A DNA stretch of 64,000 bases, taken from the NCBI RefSeq assembly GCF_003384035.1, contig NZ_QQAK01000012.1, forward strand, positions 62,001 through 126,000. Reading direction: 5' to 3'. The notes under the pieces are model-generated. The model saw only the letters and a list, made by a program, of their open reading frames with translations. It was not told where the DNA came from and ran no database searches. This stretch comes from Sporosarcina sp. BI001-red (GTDB taxonomy: Bacteria > Bacillota > Bacilli > Bacillales_A > Planococcaceae). This document shows positions 27,939 through 39,159 of the stretch, piece after piece (positions within the stretch are counted from its first letter, which is position 1; the number at the start of each line of letters is the position of its first letter). The position numbers were made by a program, and so were the translations under genes.

Positions 27939-28064
27939 GATTGAAGCGCAAGGTGGCGACTCCAGAGGGATTCTTTCATGGAAACAACCTAAGATCGCGG
28001 CGCCCTACCGCAACGGTTGCATGACCTGCATCCTGTAGGCCTGCGTACACCTGAAGCGGAAATC
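27939..28064. repeat. Palindromic intergenic repeat of Bacillales type, degenerate copy
   Basis: Starts GATTGAAGCGCAAGGTGGCG, continues CGACTCCAGAGGGA and ends CACCTGAAGCGGAAATC. The two ends are imperfect inverted repeats. From memory, Bacillales intergenic regions carry many elements of the form GATTNNAGCG..GGCGACTCCNGNGGGA...GCGGAAATC, and this is a degenerate member. Length 126 bp. Confidence 0.55.
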
Positions 28065-28194
28065 ATGACTGTCTAATTTAAATCTGTCAATGCACCAAGC
28101 GCGGGGTAAAACCCGTGTACATACATCAAAAGAACGAAATAGTTGATAAACCAGTTGGAATCTTGTAAGATTTCACTGAATAGGGGTGAGCAAT

Positions 28195-29460
28195 TTGTTC
28201 AAATTTAACGATGAAAAAGACAATTTGAGCTGTTCGTTCTGTGGCAAGACGCAGGACCAAGTCCGCAAACTTGTTGCAGGGCAAGGGGTTTATATATGTG
28301 ACGAATGTGTTGAACTTTGTGCCGAAATCGTAGAAGAAGAAGTCGGACTCGAAGAAGGTTTCGAATTCAAAGAAGTTCCAAAACCTAAAGAAATCCAATC
28401 CATTCTTGACGAGTATATAATTGGACAGGATCGCGCAAAGAAATCACTTTCAGTAGCGGTCTATAACCATTACAAACGTGTAAACACGGGCAGCAAAGTC
28501 GATGATGTAGAACTCGCTAAATCCAACATCGTCCTCATTGGACCAACAGGTAGTGGTAAAACACTTCTTGCGCAAACGCTTGCACGTATTTTGGATGTTC
28601 CTTTTGCAATTGCTGATGCGACTTCATTAACTGAAGCTGGGTACGTAGGCGAAGACGTTGAGAATATTCTTCTTAAGCTAATCCAGTCTGCAGATTTTGA
28701 TGTAGAACGCGCTGAAAAAGGAATTATTTATATCGATGAGATCGATAAAGTTGCACGTAAATCAGAGAACGCATCCATTACACGTGACGTTTCAGGTGAA
28801 GGTGTGCAACAAGCGCTGCTTAAAATCTTGGAAGGTACTGTTGCGAGCGTCCCTCCACAAGGCGGACGTAAACATCCTCATCAAGAATTCATCCAAATCG
28901 ATACAACAAATGTTTTGTTCATCGTCGGAGGAGCATTCGACGGTATTGACGAAATCATTAAACGTCGTGTCGGTCAAAAAGTGATTGGATTCGGTTCGGA
29001 TCCAAATGCTGCAGAAGAAGAACGGTCTTTACTTTCACGAATGATTCCAGAAGATCTTCAGCAATTTGGTTTGATTCCTGAATTTATCGGACGTTTGCCT
29101 GTCATCGCGACACTCGAACAACTTAGCGAGGATACGCTTTACCAAATCTTGACACTTCCTAAAAATGCAATCGTTAAACAATATCAGAAAATGCTTGGTT
29201 TGGATGATGTTGAATTGGAATTTGAAGATGAAGCACTTCTTGAAATCGCTCGGGAGTCTATTGAGCGGAAGACAGGTGCTCGTGGATTACGTTCCATAAT
29301 CGAGAATATCATGCTTGATGTGATGTACGAACTTCCTTCTTTGGAAGAAGTCAAAAAGTGCATCATTACCAAGGATTCTGTATTAGGTGAAGGTTCTCCA
29401 CTTCTTTATCTTGAAGATGGTACTGAAATGAAACTCGATTCAGAAAAACATTCTGCATAA
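28195..29460 (+). CDS. clpX: ClpX, ATPase subunit of ClpXP protease
   Basis: 421-aa AAA+ unfoldase feeding substrates to ClpP in the cytoplasm. The N-terminal zinc domain has CSFC (residues 13 and 16) and CDECVELC, the Walker A is GPTGSGKT (~115), Walker [10 protein letters not shown], the ClpP-binding loop includes IGFGS, and sensor/arginine finger motifs follow. TTG at 28195 is chosen over GTG 28186: AGGGGTGA lies just upstream and the resulting MFKFN start matches B. subtilis ClpX. Its own terminator follows. Confidence 0.97.
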   Translation: MFKFNDEKDNLSCSFCGKTQDQVRKLVAGQGVYICDECVELCAEIVEEEVGLEEGFEFKEVPKPKEIQSILDEYIIGQDRAKKSLSVAVYNHYKRVNTGSKVDDVELAKSNIVLIGPTGSGKTLLAQTLARILDVPFAIADATSLTEAGYVGEDVENILLKLIQSADFDVERAEKGIIYIDEIDKVARKSENASITRDVSGEGVQQALLKILEGTVASVPPQGGRKHPHQEFIQIDTTNVLFIVGGAFDGIDEIIKRRVGQKVIGFGSDPNAAEEERSLLSRMIPEDLQQFGLIPEFIGRLPVIATLEQLSEDTLYQILTLPKNAIVKQYQKMLGLDDVELEFEDEALLEIARESIERKTGARGLRSIIENIMLDVMYELPSLEEVKKCIITKDSVLGEGSPLLYLEDGTEMKLDSEKHSA

Positions 29461-29469
29461 AATAGGAGG

Positions 29470-29517
29470 AAGCTGACTTATAGGAGGCGCATTTGTGCTG
29501 AATGGGTCAGCTTTTTT
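29470..29517 (+). terminator. Terminator between clpX and lonA
   Basis: AAGCTGACTT...GGGTCAGCTT stem and T6. Confidence 0.85.
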
Positions 29518-29585
29518 CCTTATTTTTCTTATTGTATTCATTACATAGTAACTGGGTTAAAATTAGTGATGGAGGTGTTTGTTCG

Positions 29586-31904
29586 ATGGTGTTACGACAT
29601 AATATACCGCTTCTTCCGCTTAGAGGCATTTTAATTTACCCGACGATGACTTTACATATTGATGTAGGCAGAGAACGTTCCGTTTTCGCAATCGAACATG
29701 CGATTGCAAACAACAACTTAATTTTCTTAGCGACTCAACTGGATTTGAATGATGAAGACCCTCAACCGGAAGATCTTTATCATCTTGGTACGCTGGCTCT
29801 CGTTAAATCGATGACTCAATTGCCTAATGGTACCTATCGAGTACTAATAGAAGGAATTGAACGGGCAGAATGGACGGATTATGAAGAAGCCGATCTATAT
29901 CCTGTTGTCACAGTAAGCGGCTTCCCAGATTCAACAGAAGTGGATCCAGAATCAGAAGCACTCATGCGCACACTTCTCACACTCTTTAAAAAATATACGA
30001 AAATCTCGAAGCGGGTTACTGAAGATGCTTATAATTCGGTATCTGCGATTACTGAACCGGGTAGACTTGCAGACACAGTCGCTTCTCATTTACCTTTAAA
30101 GATTCGCGCGAAACAAGAAATTCTAGAAATACGCAATATTAATGATCGTTTAGAGTGGTTGATTAGCAGACTATACAACGAGCAGGAAGTTATGGGGCTT
30201 GAACAAAAGATTAATGAACGCGTTCGTGAAGCGATGGAACGTACTCAAAAAGAATTTTACTTGCGCGAACAGATGAAAGCCATTCAAACAGAGCTTGGCG
30301 ACAAAGATGGAAAAGGACTGGAAGTTGAAGCGTTACGTGAGAGGATTGCTGAATCAGGCATGCCTGCAGATGTCATGCAAACGGCAGAGCGAGAATTAGA
30401 CCGTTATGAGAAAATCCCGTCTGCTGCTGCAGAAAGTGGAATTATTCGTTCCTATATTGATTGGCTCGTTTCATTACCTTGGTCAGATGCTTCGAAAGAC
30501 CAATTAGATCTAGATCGTTCTGAACAGATTTTAGATAGGGATCACGAAGGCTTGGATTCTGTTAAAGAGCGGATACTTGAATTCTTGTCTGTACGTCAGC
30601 TGACCAAGTCTTTGCGAGGTCCGATCCTTTGTATAGAAGGCCCACCTGGAGTAGGGAAAACATCACTTGCTAAATCGATTGCAGAGTCATTGGATCGTAA
30701 ATTTGTACGTATTTCTCTTGGTGGTGTTCGAGATGAATCAGAAATCCGTGGTCATCGTAGAACTTATGTTGGGGCGATGCCTGGTCGTATCATTCAAGCG
30801 ATGAAAAAAGCTGGAACTGTGAATCCTGTATTTTTACTCGATGAAATCGACAAGATGTCCAATGATTTCAGAGGTGACCCATCTTCAGCAATGCTGGAAG
30901 TTTTAGATCCTGAGCAAAATAGTACATTTAGTGATCATTACATAGAAGAGCCTTATGACTTATCCAATGTGTTGTTCATTGCGACGGCGAATGATTTAAG
31001 TGCGATTCCTGGACCTCTTAGGGATCGGATGGAAATCATATCAATTGCCGGCTATACAGAGCTCGAAAAAAAGGCGATTGCTACGAATCACTTGATACCA
31101 AAGCAATTAAAGGAGCATGGATTGACGAAGTCACAGGTCAAGTTCCAGCAGCCTGCTATCCTGGATATCGTTCGTTATTATACAAGGGAAGCGGGAGTAC
31201 GTTCACTGGAGCGAGAGATTGCCCGAGTTTGTCGGAAATCTGCCCGGTTAATTGCAGGCGGTAAAAAGAAAAGTGTAACAATCAGTTCGAAGACGCTTGA
31301 AAACTTCCTGGGCAAGAAGAAGTTTAGTCACGGACAAGCTGAAACAACGAACCAAATCGGCGTAGCAACTGGATTAGCGTACACAGCAGTCGGTGGTGAT
31401 ACGCTTCAAATTGAGGTATCTCTTTCTCCAGGGAAGGGCAAGCTGATATTGACTGGAAAGCTTGGAGATGTGATGAAGGAATCTGCTCAGACAGCGCTTT
31501 CTTACGTCCGTTCTAGAGCGGAAAGTTTTGGGATCGATTCATCGTTTTATGAATCGAAAGATATCCACATTCACGTACCTCAAGGGGCTGTTCCAAAAGA
31601 TGGACCTTCAGCAGGTGTGACAATTGCGACTGCGCTCGTTTCGGCATTGACGAATCGTCCGATCCGTCGAGAAGTCGGGATGACAGGCGAAATTACATTA
31701 CGTGGACGTGTGTTGCCGATTGGTGGATTGAAAGAAAAGACTCTTAGTGCCCATCGTGCAGGATTACGTGTTATTATTTTACCTAAGGAAAACGAACGAG
31801 ATATTGATGACGTCCCTATAGAGATTCGTGAGGAGTTATCATTTAAATTGGTTGACGACGCTGAGGAAGTATTGGCGATCGCATTGGAGGAACGAGAAAT
31901 ATGA
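29586..31904 (+). CDS. lonA: ATP-dependent protease LonA
   Basis: 772-aa cytoplasmic AAA+ serine protease degrading damaged and regulatory proteins. The N-terminal LAN substrate domain ([13 protein letters not shown] at the start, ~1-200) is followed by a coiled-coil linker, AAA+ module with Walker A GPPGVGKT and Walker [10 protein letters not shown], and a C-terminal protease domain with the catalytic Ser in [11 protein letters not shown] and Lys in [14 protein letters not shown] 29586 has TGGAGGTG upstream and gives a length like B. subtilis LonA (774). The lonB gene found between clpX and lonA in B. subtilis is missing here. Confidence 0.97.
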   Translation: MVLRHNIPLLPLRGILIYPTMTLHIDVGRERSVFAIEHAIANNNLIFLATQLDLNDEDPQPEDLYHLGTLALVKSMTQLPNGTYRVLIEGIERAEWTDYEEADLYPVVTVSGFPDSTEVDPESEALMRTLLTLFKKYTKISKRVTEDAYNSVSAITEPGRLADTVASHLPLKIRAKQEILEIRNINDRLEWLISRLYNEQEVMGLEQKINERVREAMERTQKEFYLREQMKAIQTELGDKDGKGLEVEALRERIAESGMPADVMQTAERELDRYEKIPSAAAESGIIRSYIDWLVSLPWSDASKDQLDLDRSEQILDRDHEGLDSVKERILEFLSVRQLTKSLRGPILCIEGPPGVGKTSLAKSIAESLDRKFVRISLGGVRDESEIRGHRRTYVGAMPGRIIQAMKKAGTVNPVFLLDEIDKMSNDFRGDPSSAMLEVLDPEQNSTFSDHYIEEPYDLSNVLFIATANDLSAIPGPLRDRMEIISIAGYTELEKKAIATNHLIPKQLKEHGLTKSQVKFQQPAILDIVRYYTREAGVRSLEREIARVCRKSARLIAGGKKKSVTISSKTLENFLGKKKFSHGQAETTNQIGVATGLAYTAVGGDTLQIEVSLSPGKGKLILTGKLGDVMKESAQTALSYVRSRAESFGIDSSFYESKDIHIHVPQGAVPKDGPSAGVTIATALVSALTNRPIRREVGMTGEITLRGRVLPIGGLKEKTLSAHRAGLRVIILPKENERDIDDVPIEIREELSFKLVDDAEEVLAIALEEREI

Positions 31905-32482
31905 AAGTGCATAACGTAGAAATGGTGATGAGTGCTGTCAGACCGGAACAATATCCTGACAACGGCTTCCCTGAATTTGCGCTTGCTGGGCGTTCGAACG
32001 TTGGAAAATCATCGTTCATCAATAAAATGCTAGCACGCAGAAATATTGCAAGAACATCTTCAAGGCCAGGAAAAACACAGACTTTGAACTTCTATAAGAT
32101 TGAAGAACAACTATTTTTTGTTGACGTTCCTGGATATGGATACGCACGTGTATCGAAGACGGAGAAAGAAAAATGGGGCGGGATGATCGAACAGTATTTG
32201 ACGGGTCGCGAACATCTTCGTGCCGTAATTCAAATTGTTGATATTCGGCATGCGCCGTCAGCGGATGACATCAACATGTACAATTTCTTTGTCCATTACA
32301 ATATCCCGGCAATCGTTATCGCAACGAAAGCAGATAAGATTCCAAAAGGAAAATGGGACAAACATAAGAAAATTGTACGTGAAACATTGAATATGCTTGG
32401 TGATGACCCGCTCTTCGTGTTTTCGTCTGAAAAGGGCCTTGGTGTGGAAGCCGTCTGGGCTGAGATTGAAAGTAGAATGTAA
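31901..32482 (+). CDS. ysxC: Ribosome biogenesis GTPase YsxC/EngB
   Basis: 193-aa GTPase needed for 50S subunit assembly. G1 [11 protein letters not shown]3 [10 protein letters not shown] and G4 ATKADK are visible. Its ATG overlaps the lonA stop as ATGA, so it is translationally coupled to lonA, as in B. subtilis. A hairpin terminator lies after it and before the hem promoter. Confidence 0.97.
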   Translation: MKVHNVEMVMSAVRPEQYPDNGFPEFALAGRSNVGKSSFINKMLARRNIARTSSRPGKTQTLNFYKIEEQLFFVDVPGYGYARVSKTEKEKWGGMIEQYLTGREHLRAVIQIVDIRHAPSADDINMYNFFVHYNIPAIVIATKADKIPKGKWDKHKKIVRETLNMLGDDPLFVFSSEKGLGVEAVWAEIESRM

Positions 32483-32501
32483 AGAACACGCATATACATG
32501 A

Positions 32502-32540
32502 AACAAGAAGCAGAGGATGTGTTGCTCTCTGCTTCTTGTT
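32502..32540 (+). terminator. Terminator after ysxC
   Basis: AACAAGAAGCAGAG/CTCTGCTTCTTGTT perfect stem with an 11-base loop. The T tract is poor. Confidence 0.75.
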
Positions 32541-32614
32541 ATGCTGTTTTAGAATTGGGTAAAGGAATAAGTTTGGCCTTCAAACATACTAGTGGTATCT
32601 TGAATGGATTTACA

Positions 32615-32629
32615 TTATAATAATTATAA
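32615..32629 (+). promoter_or_regulatory. PerR box upstream of hemA
   Basis: TTATAATAATTATAA is a perfect 7-1-7 inverted repeat identical to the PerR consensus TTATAATNATTATAA. In B. subtilis hemA is a PerR regulon member, so peroxide induction of heme synthesis is a strong inference. A TATAAT -10-like hexamer lies within it. Confidence 0.85.
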
Positions 32630-32743
32630 AGAGGGGCACAAAAGCCGTGTCGTTCATATGATGTTCATAAATAAAGGATTCACTCATTACAGGTTGTGCT
32701 ATACTTATGAGCAGGAAATAGACGCGAAAGGTGTGAGCACCTA

Positions 32744-34108
32744 GTGAAAATACTCGCTATTGGGGTCAATCACAGGACAGCGCCGGTAGAGATCAGAGAA
32801 AAACTTTCGTTTAACGAATCTGATCTGCCGCACGCTATGGAAACTCTTCAATCAACTAAAAGTATTTTAGAAAATATTATCGTCTCAACGTGTAATCGGA
32901 CAGAGATATACGCTGTCGTGGATCAGCTCCATACTGGACGTTATTATGTGAAAAACTTTTTAGCGGAATGGTTCGACCTTCCGTTGGAATCGTTTACGAA
33001 TCACTTAATCATTAAAGAAGAGGACGATGCGATTGAACACCTAATGTCAGTCGCTTCAGGAATCGACTCGATGGTTCTCGGTGAAACGCAAATCCTCGGG
33101 CAAGTGAGAACAAGCTTCTTAAAAGCTCAGGAAATTGGTACGACAGGTACGATTTTTAATGAGTTGTTCAAACAAGCCATCACTGTCGCTAAGCGAGCTC
33201 ATTCTGAAACGGCAATTGGCGAAAATGCAGTCTCTGTTTCGTATGCAGCTGTTGAGCTTGGGAAAAAGATTTTCGGTTCGTTAAAGCACAAGCACATTGC
33301 GATTTTAGGTGCGGGTGAAATGGGTGAACTGACAATTAAAAACCTGCAAGGCAGTGGTGTTGGCAAAATCACAGTTCTCAATCGTACGTTCTCTAAGGCG
33401 GAAGAATTGGCAATGAAGTTTGACGGTTACGCCAAATCGCTTAAGGAATTACAATGTACATTACTCGATGTGGATATTTTAATTAGCAGTACGGGCTCAA
33501 AAGAGTATGTTATTGACTACGAACTCATGCAATTTGTGGAGCGTTTACGAAAAGGTCGTCCACTGTTCTTAGTTGATATTGCTGTACCTCGTGATATGGA
33601 TCCGCGTATCGGTGATTTACCGAATATGTTCTTATACGATATAGACGATATGCAAGGTATTGTGGAAGCGAACCTATCACAACGGAAAGAGGCTGCTGAA
33701 GAAATTCGCACAATTATCCATAGCGAAGTGATCATGTTCAAAGATTGGATTGCAACGCTTGGCGTTGTGCCAGTGATTACCGCTTTACGGAAGAAAGCGC
33801 TCAGTATTCAAGCGGAAACTATGGCGAGTATTGAGAACAAAATGCCTGATCTTACAGATCGTGAGAAAAAAGTGTTAAGCAAGCATACGAAATCGATTAT
33901 TAACCAGTTGTTAAAAGATCCTATTTTGCAAGCGAAGGAATTTGCTACTGACACAAAATCATCAGAAAAACTGGAGTTATTCCAATCCATTTTTGGTATT
34001 GAAGAAGAAGTTGAACAAGAAAAGAATCTTCAGATGCAGCAGCAAAAAGCGGAACAGGGAGCCGGAGCTTCCAAAAATTCCGGGTTACAACCTGATTTGA
34101 CATATTGA
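32744..34108 (+). CDS. hemA: Glutamyl-tRNA reductase
   Basis: 454-aa NADPH-dependent enzyme converting glutamyl-tRNA to glutamate-1-semialdehyde, the first committed step of heme synthesis. Catalytic Cys50 lies in [10 protein letters not shown], the GVNHRTAP motif is at the start, and the NADPH site [10 protein letters not shown] is near residue 185. GTG start behind AAAGGTGTGAG. First gene of hemA-X-C-D-B-L. The C-terminal ~30 residues are Gln-rich and variable. Confidence 0.97.
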   Translation: MKILAIGVNHRTAPVEIREKLSFNESDLPHAMETLQSTKSILENIIVSTCNRTEIYAVVDQLHTGRYYVKNFLAEWFDLPLESFTNHLIIKEEDDAIEHLMSVASGIDSMVLGETQILGQVRTSFLKAQEIGTTGTIFNELFKQAITVAKRAHSETAIGENAVSVSYAAVELGKKIFGSLKHKHIAILGAGEMGELTIKNLQGSGVGKITVLNRTFSKAEELAMKFDGYAKSLKELQCTLLDVDILISSTGSKEYVIDYELMQFVERLRKGRPLFLVDIAVPRDMDPRIGDLPNMFLYDIDDMQGIVEANLSQRKEAAEEIRTIIHSEVIMFKDWIATLGVVPVITALRKKALSIQAETMASIENKMPDLTDREKKVLSKHTKSIINQLLKDPILQAKEFATDTKSSEKLELFQSIFGIEEEVEQEKNLQMQQQKAEQGAGASKNSGLQPDLTY

Positions 34109-34137
34109 GTGTGCTCCAACAAAGTCATTTCCCATCC

Positions 34138-34174
34138 CGCTTCTCTAGACGGTCGATGCGGAAGTGGCTTTTTT
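34138..34174 (+). terminator. Weak hairpin with T tract between hemA and hemX
   Basis: CCGCTTC/GAAGTGG short stem (one G-T pair) followed by CTTTTTT. It may cause partial termination inside the operon. Confidence 0.45.
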
Positions 34175-34197
34175 GACAGAAAGGCAGAGGGTAGCCT

Positions 34198-35028
34198 ATG
34201 GTTGACTTGACGATGGCGCGGCTACAAGAAGGAATGCTTATTCTTTATGCCGTTAGCCTTGTTTTTTATTTTGTAGACTTTTTAAACAGAGATACACGTG
34301 CACAAAGAAGTGCATTTTGGCTGACTGTTATTGTTTTTGTTTTGCAAACTTGTTTCTTGGTGCAAGCAATCATTATGACGAAACATATACCCGTCTTGTC
34401 TCTTTATGAGGGGGTCTATTTCTTTGCCTGGATTCTCATTGGGTTGTCCCTTGGTATTCAACTCAAATATCGATCTAGCTATGCAGGGTTCATATTGAAT
34501 ATCATAGCGTTTAGTTTTATGACCATTCATATTTTTGCGCCTGTTCAAATGGATACTTCAGGAGTGGGGGATTCTCTCGTCTCGGAACTGTTGTTCATCC
34601 ATATTACCTTTGCGATTTTTTCTTACGCAGCCTTTACAATGGCATTTGTATTCGCGATTCTGTATTTACTCGTTTATAACTTATTGAAGAAGAAGAAGTT
34701 TACTTCGCAATTCAATCGGTTGCCCTCGTTACAACATGCTATGACGGGCATGAAAGTGGCTATCTATATTGGAATACCTGTGCTTCTCGTCAGTTTGATT
34801 TTAGGCATCCAATGGGCGTATACGGCGCTATCCGATTGGACGTTAGTTGACTTTAAGATCATCGGTTCTTTCTTGTTAATTATCGTTTACAGCGCATTAC
34901 TGTTCTTCAACAGAAGTGGGAAGATTAAAGCCACCGATTTTGCATGGGCAACTATTTTTGCTTTTGTTTTGATCATTATTAATTTCTTTTTGGGCAGTAA
35001 ACTATCGCAATTCCATTTTTGGCTATAA
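34198..35028 (+). CDS. hemX: HemX, CcsA/ResC-like membrane protein
   Basis: 276-aa protein with eight hydrophobic segments of the cytochrome-c-assembly (CcsA) superfamily, including the conserved YEGVYFFAW and IQWAYTALSDW regions. Position between hemA and hemC is exactly that of B. subtilis HemX, which lowers HemA protein level. ATG with AGAGGGTAG upstream. Confidence 0.92.
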   Translation: MVDLTMARLQEGMLILYAVSLVFYFVDFLNRDTRAQRSAFWLTVIVFVLQTCFLVQAIIMTKHIPVLSLYEGVYFFAWILIGLSLGIQLKYRSSYAGFILNIIAFSFMTIHIFAPVQMDTSGVGDSLVSELLFIHITFAIFSYAAFTMAFVFAILYLLVYNLLKKKKFTSQFNRLPSLQHAMTGMKVAIYIGIPVLLVSLILGIQWAYTALSDWTLVDFKIIGSFLLIIVYSALLFFNRSGKIKATDFAWATIFAFVLIIINFFLGSKLSQFHFWL

Positions 35029-35087
35029 GGTAGTAAAGTCATGTATCTATTTATTACAGTTCATTCAACTAGGGAAGGAAGATTATA

Positions 35088-36020
35088 TTGAGAAAAATAA
35101 TTGTCGGTTCACGGAGAAGCAAGCTTGCGTTAACACAAACGAATTGGTTTATCGATCAAATGAAAGCACTGGGTGTTCCGTTTGACTTTGAAGTGAAAGA
35201 AATCGTAACAAAAGGAGATCGCATTGTAGATGTCCAGCTCTCAAAAGTCGGCGGTAAAGGACTATTTGTAAAAGAAATTCAGCAAGCATTGTTCGACAAA
35301 GAAATCGACTTTGCCGTACATAGCATGAAAGATATGCCTTCCGTTTTACCAGAAGGACTCATCGTTGGCTGTATTCCAAAACGCGTCGATCCACGGGATG
35401 CATTCATCTCAACTAACAACATCTCTTTCACTGAACTCCCTGCAGGAGCAGTAGTGGGTACATCTAGTTTGCGTAGAAGTTCACAGTTATTATTGCTTCG
35501 ACCAGATCTTGAAGTTAAATGGATTCGCGGCAATATCGATACACGTTTGAAGAAAATGCAAGATGGTGAATACGATGCGATAATCCTAGCTGCTTCCGGC
35601 CTTAAACGAATGGGCTGGAGTGAAGATATCGTTACGGAATACATGAGTTTGGAAGATTGTATCCCTGCGGTTGGTCAAGGAGCATTGTCTATTGAATGTC
35701 GTTCTGACGACGCAGAACTCCTTGCAGAACTCGCTAAAATGAATGATGAACAAACGTTTAAAGAAGTAGAGGCTGAGCGTACATTCCTACGTGAGATGGA
35801 TGGCTCATGTCAAGTTCCTATTGGCGGCTTTGCTCAACAGAAGGCTGACGGGATTGAATTGACAGGCTTCATCGCTGCGCCAGATGGTTCAGAGGTATAT
35901 CGTCATACGGCAAAAGCTGAATCACCTGTTGAAGTGGGCAAAATTGTTTCAGACGTTATGCGTAAAGAAGGAGCAGCAGAAGTCATTCAACGAGTGAAGG
36001 CTGAGATGGATGGTCAATAA
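35088..36020 (+). CDS. hemC: Hydroxymethylbilane synthase (porphobilinogen deaminase)
   Basis: 310-aa cytoplasmic enzyme joining four porphobilinogens. It starts [15 protein letters not shown], with [10 protein letters not shown] and TSSLRR in the active site, and Cys241 in [10 protein letters not shown] carries the dipyrromethane cofactor. TTG start behind AAGGAAG. Its stop overlaps the hemD start by 11 bases. Confidence 0.97.
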   Translation: MRKIIVGSRRSKLALTQTNWFIDQMKALGVPFDFEVKEIVTKGDRIVDVQLSKVGGKGLFVKEIQQALFDKEIDFAVHSMKDMPSVLPEGLIVGCIPKRVDPRDAFISTNNISFTELPAGAVVGTSSLRRSSQLLLLRPDLEVKWIRGNIDTRLKKMQDGEYDAIILAASGLKRMGWSEDIVTEYMSLEDCIPAVGQGALSIECRSDDAELLAELAKMNDEQTFKEVEAERTFLREMDGSCQVPIGGFAQQKADGIELTGFIAAPDGSEVYRHTAKAESPVEVGKIVSDVMRKEGAAEVIQRVKAEMDGQ

Positions 36021-36768
36021 GCTACCATTAGAAGGTGAAACCGTAATTTTTACGAGCACAAAAAAATCTGATGAACCTTATGAGCTCGTGAAGCAACTTG
36101 GAGGTACTCCGGTATCATACCCACTTATTCGGACGGATGAGCGGGTATCAGCTGAGGAACATAAATGTTTGGTAAATGCGCAAGCCTACGATTGGCTGAT
36201 TTTCACGAGCCAAAGTGCGGTGACTGCGTTTCAGCAAAAGCTGATGCGTTACGGAATGAATGCAGAAGACTTTACGTTGAATGTTGCAGCTGTCGGAGAT
36301 AGAACTGCACAAGCTCTTGAGCGAATCGGCTTCCAGGTGGATTTTATTCCTGAAGTATTCAGTGCGGATGTTTTCGTTAAGCAGTTTAACCCTGAAGGGG
36401 ACTCACTTCATGCATTATTCATCAAAGGCAATTTAGCAGGGACGCTCATTTCAACTGAGCTTTCGTTAACTGTCGATGAGTGGACCGTTTACGAGACACT
36501 TCCTGAGATATCTTCAGCCGATCGAATTGTAAAATTAGTGAAAGACAAAGCTTCAGTTTCGATATTGTTTGCAAGCCCTTCAGCGGTCACCGTTTTTACA
36601 GAACGTGTTGCGCCTGAAATTGGGTGGACAGGCTTTACAATTGGTGCAATCGGGCATATTACAGAGCGGGCGCTTCGTGAAATAGGAGCACCTGTCCATG
36701 CGATGCCTGAAACGTATACATTACCTGAACTCGTGCGAACACTTGCCGAGTCGAAAGGAAGGAACTAA
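36010..36768 (+). CDS. hemD: Uroporphyrinogen-III synthase
   Basis: 252-aa two-lobed enzyme cyclising hydroxymethylbilane with inversion of ring D. Sequence conservation is low across the family, as usual. The segments [26 protein letters not shown] and [10 protein letters not shown]...[11 protein letters not shown] support it, with its overlap with hemC and place before hemB. Confidence 0.93.
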   Translation: MVNKLPLEGETVIFTSTKKSDEPYELVKQLGGTPVSYPLIRTDERVSAEEHKCLVNAQAYDWLIFTSQSAVTAFQQKLMRYGMNAEDFTLNVAAVGDRTAQALERIGFQVDFIPEVFSADVFVKQFNPEGDSLHALFIKGNLAGTLISTELSLTVDEWTVYETLPEISSADRIVKLVKDKASVSILFASPSAVTVFTERVAPEIGWTGFTIGAIGHITERALREIGAPVHAMPETYTLPELVRTLAESKGRN

Positions 36769-36771
36769 CTG

Positions 36772-37755
36772 ATGAATAACTTGAATTTCCGCCGGCACCG
36801 TCGGCTTCGTAGCACTGCTGGAATGCGTGCAATGGTTCGTGAAACACAACTGCAAGCAACGGACTTTATTTATCCGATTTTCGTAATTGAAGGCGAGAAT
36901 GTAAAAAACGAAATTCCTTCAATGCCTGGTATCTACCAGCATTCCATGGATTTACTAAGTGAAGAGCTCGATGAGGTAGTTGCCTTAGGAATTCCTTCTG
37001 TCATCTTTTTTGGCGTGGTAACTGAAAAAGATGCTGTGGGTAGTGGTGCTTATCACGACCACGGAATTATTCAGGAAGCAATCCGATTGGCAAAAAAACG
37101 TCATCCACAGTTAATTGTTGTTGCGGATACGTGTCTATGCGAATATACGGATCACGGACATTGTGGTGTAATCGAGGGTGAACGCGTACTGAATGATCCT
37201 TCTCTTGACTTGCTTGTGAAGACCGCTGTATCTCAAGCGAATGCTGGTGCTGATATCATTGCACCGTCCAATATGATGGATGGTTTCGTCGTTGCGATTC
37301 GCGAAGGTTTGGACGAAGCTGGTTTCGAAGAGATTCCAATTATGTCCTATGCTGTGAAGTACGCATCTGCATATTATGGTCCATTCCGTGATGCTGCGGA
37401 TTCTACACCTCAGTTCGGTGATCGGAAAGCCTATCAAATGGATCCTGCTAACCGCATGGAAGCGTTGCGTGAAGCGGAGTCGGATATCGCTGAAGGTGCT
37501 GATTTCTTGATCGTTAAACCTGCGTTGTCATACTTGGATATTTTAAGAGATGTCAAAAACAATACATTGCTTCCTATGGTTGCCTATAATGTTAGTGGAG
37601 AATACGCGATGGTCAAAGCTGCTGCACTCAATGGCTGGGTGGATGAACAGCGTATTGTGCTCGAAACGTTGACTAGTATGAAACGTGCGGGTGCCGATCT
37701 GATCATGACGTATCACGCGAAAGATGCCGCTCGTTGGTTGGAGGGGGCAAAATGA
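36772..37755 (+). CDS. hemB: Delta-aminolevulinic acid dehydratase (porphobilinogen synthase)
   Basis: 327-aa enzyme condensing two aminolevulinates. Seen: RRHRRLRST at the start, metal-binding cysteines in [16 protein letters not shown] (zinc type), and the two active-site lysines in SYAVKYAS and LIVKPALSY. Overlaps hemL by 4 bases. Confidence 0.97.
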   Translation: MNNLNFRRHRRLRSTAGMRAMVRETQLQATDFIYPIFVIEGENVKNEIPSMPGIYQHSMDLLSEELDEVVALGIPSVIFFGVVTEKDAVGSGAYHDHGIIQEAIRLAKKRHPQLIVVADTCLCEYTDHGHCGVIEGERVLNDPSLDLLVKTAVSQANAGADIIAPSNMMDGFVVAIREGLDEAGFEEIPIMSYAVKYASAYYGPFRDAADSTPQFGDRKAYQMDPANRMEALREAESDIAEGADFLIVKPALSYLDILRDVKNNTLLPMVAYNVSGEYAMVKAAALNGWVDEQRIVLETLTSMKRAGADLIMTYHAKDAARWLEGAK

Positions 37756-39041
37756 GGGACTATACAAAATCCAAGCAAGCATTCCGTAAAGCTGTAGATC
37801 TTATGCCTGGTGGTGTGAACTCACCTGTCCGCGCGTTCAAATCGGTCAATATGGATCCGATTTTCATGGAAAGTGGTAAAGGAGCGATTATTACAGATAT
37901 CGATGGCAATGAGTACATCGATTACGTATTGTCGTGGGGTCCGCTAATCTTAGGTCACGCTGAAGAGGGGGTTGTATCTGCGATTCAGGAAGTAGCAGTG
38001 AAAGGTTCCAGTTTTGGAGCACCGACATTGCTAGAAAACGAACTTGCTGAAATCGTCATCGACCGCGTGCCGTCAATTGAAATGGTGCGCATGGTGTCTT
38101 CAGGTACGGAAGCGACGATGAGTGTACTACGTCTTGCGCGTGGATATACGAAGCGTAATCTCATTTTGAAATTCGAAGGGTGTTACCATGGACACGGGGA
38201 TTCATTGCTTATTAAAGCAGGATCTGGTGTTGCGACACTTGGTCTTCCAGACAGCCCTGGAGTTCCTGAAGGAGTTGCGAAAAATACGATCACTGTTCCT
38301 TATAACGACTTGGAAAGCTTACGCGTCGCATTTAACGAGTATGGCCACGATCTCGCTGGGGTAATTGTGGAGCCAGTTGCAGGAAACATGGGCGTTGTGC
38401 CACCGCTTCCAGGTTTCCTAGAAGAACTGCGTAAGTTGACGGAAGAAAACGGTACAATGCTCATCTTTGATGAAGTCATGACTGGTTTCCGCGTTGGTTA
38501 CAATTGTGCTCAAGGTCATTTCGGTATAACACCAGACTTGACGTGCCTTGGTAAAGTAATCGGTGGTGGACTTCCTGTAGGTGCTTACGGTGGTAAACGT
38601 GAAATTATGGAGCATATTGCCCCTGCTGGAACGGTTTATCAGGCTGGAACCTTGTCAGGGAATCCGCTTGCCATGACTGCTGGAATCGAGACATTAAAAC
38701 GATTGAATTCGGCTTCTTATGAGCACTTCATGAAACTCGGAGATCAGCTTGAAAAAGGATTCCGCGAAGCAGCAAGTGCGAACGGAATTCCACATACAGT
38801 GAACCGTGCCGGATCGATGATTGGTTTCTTCTTCACGAATGAAGAGGTTATCGATTACGAAACTGCGAAGACTTCCGATTTAGCGTTATTTGCTGAATAC
38901 TACCGGTTGATGGCTGAAGAAGGCATCTTCCTACCGCCTTCCCAGTTTGAAGGAATGTTCCTTTCTGCTGCCCATACCGAAGAGCATATTTCGAAAACAG
39001 TAGATGCATTCCATAAGGTATTTAGTCAGTTGAAAAAATAA
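37752..39041 (+). CDS. hemL: Glutamate-1-semialdehyde 2,1-aminomutase
   Basis: 429-aa PLP enzyme making 5-aminolevulinate from the HemA product. [12 protein letters not shown] near the N-terminus, [10 protein letters not shown], and the PLP Lys in [20 protein letters not shown] 37752 overlaps the hemB stop and has GGAGGGGG upstream. A longer frame from 37734 is unlikely. Last gene of the hem operon, with a strong terminator. Confidence 0.97.
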   Translation: MRDYTKSKQAFRKAVDLMPGGVNSPVRAFKSVNMDPIFMESGKGAIITDIDGNEYIDYVLSWGPLILGHAEEGVVSAIQEVAVKGSSFGAPTLLENELAEIVIDRVPSIEMVRMVSSGTEATMSVLRLARGYTKRNLILKFEGCYHGHGDSLLIKAGSGVATLGLPDSPGVPEGVAKNTITVPYNDLESLRVAFNEYGHDLAGVIVEPVAGNMGVVPPLPGFLEELRKLTEENGTMLIFDEVMTGFRVGYNCAQGHFGITPDLTCLGKVIGGGLPVGAYGGKREIMEHIAPAGTVYQAGTLSGNPLAMTAGIETLKRLNSASYEHFMKLGDQLEKGFREAASANGIPHTVNRAGSMIGFFFTNEEVIDYETAKTSDLALFAEYYRLMAEEGIFLPPSQFEGMFLSAAHTEEHISKTVDAFHKVFSQLKK

Positions 39042-39046
39042 AACAC

Positions 39047-39089
39047 AAACAGCCTTTCGAAGAGTACTCTCTTTGGAAAGGCTGTTTTT
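39047..39089 (+). terminator. Terminator of the hem operon
   Basis: AACAGCCTTTC...GGAAAGGCTGTT stem with GAGAG/CTCTC inside, followed by T5. Confidence 0.9.
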
Positions 39090-39159
39090 CTTTGGACGTT
39101 TGTTCTGTTACGTGTATGTCCGTCATATACTCTAACGTATAAAAGGAGGCGGCAGAACA

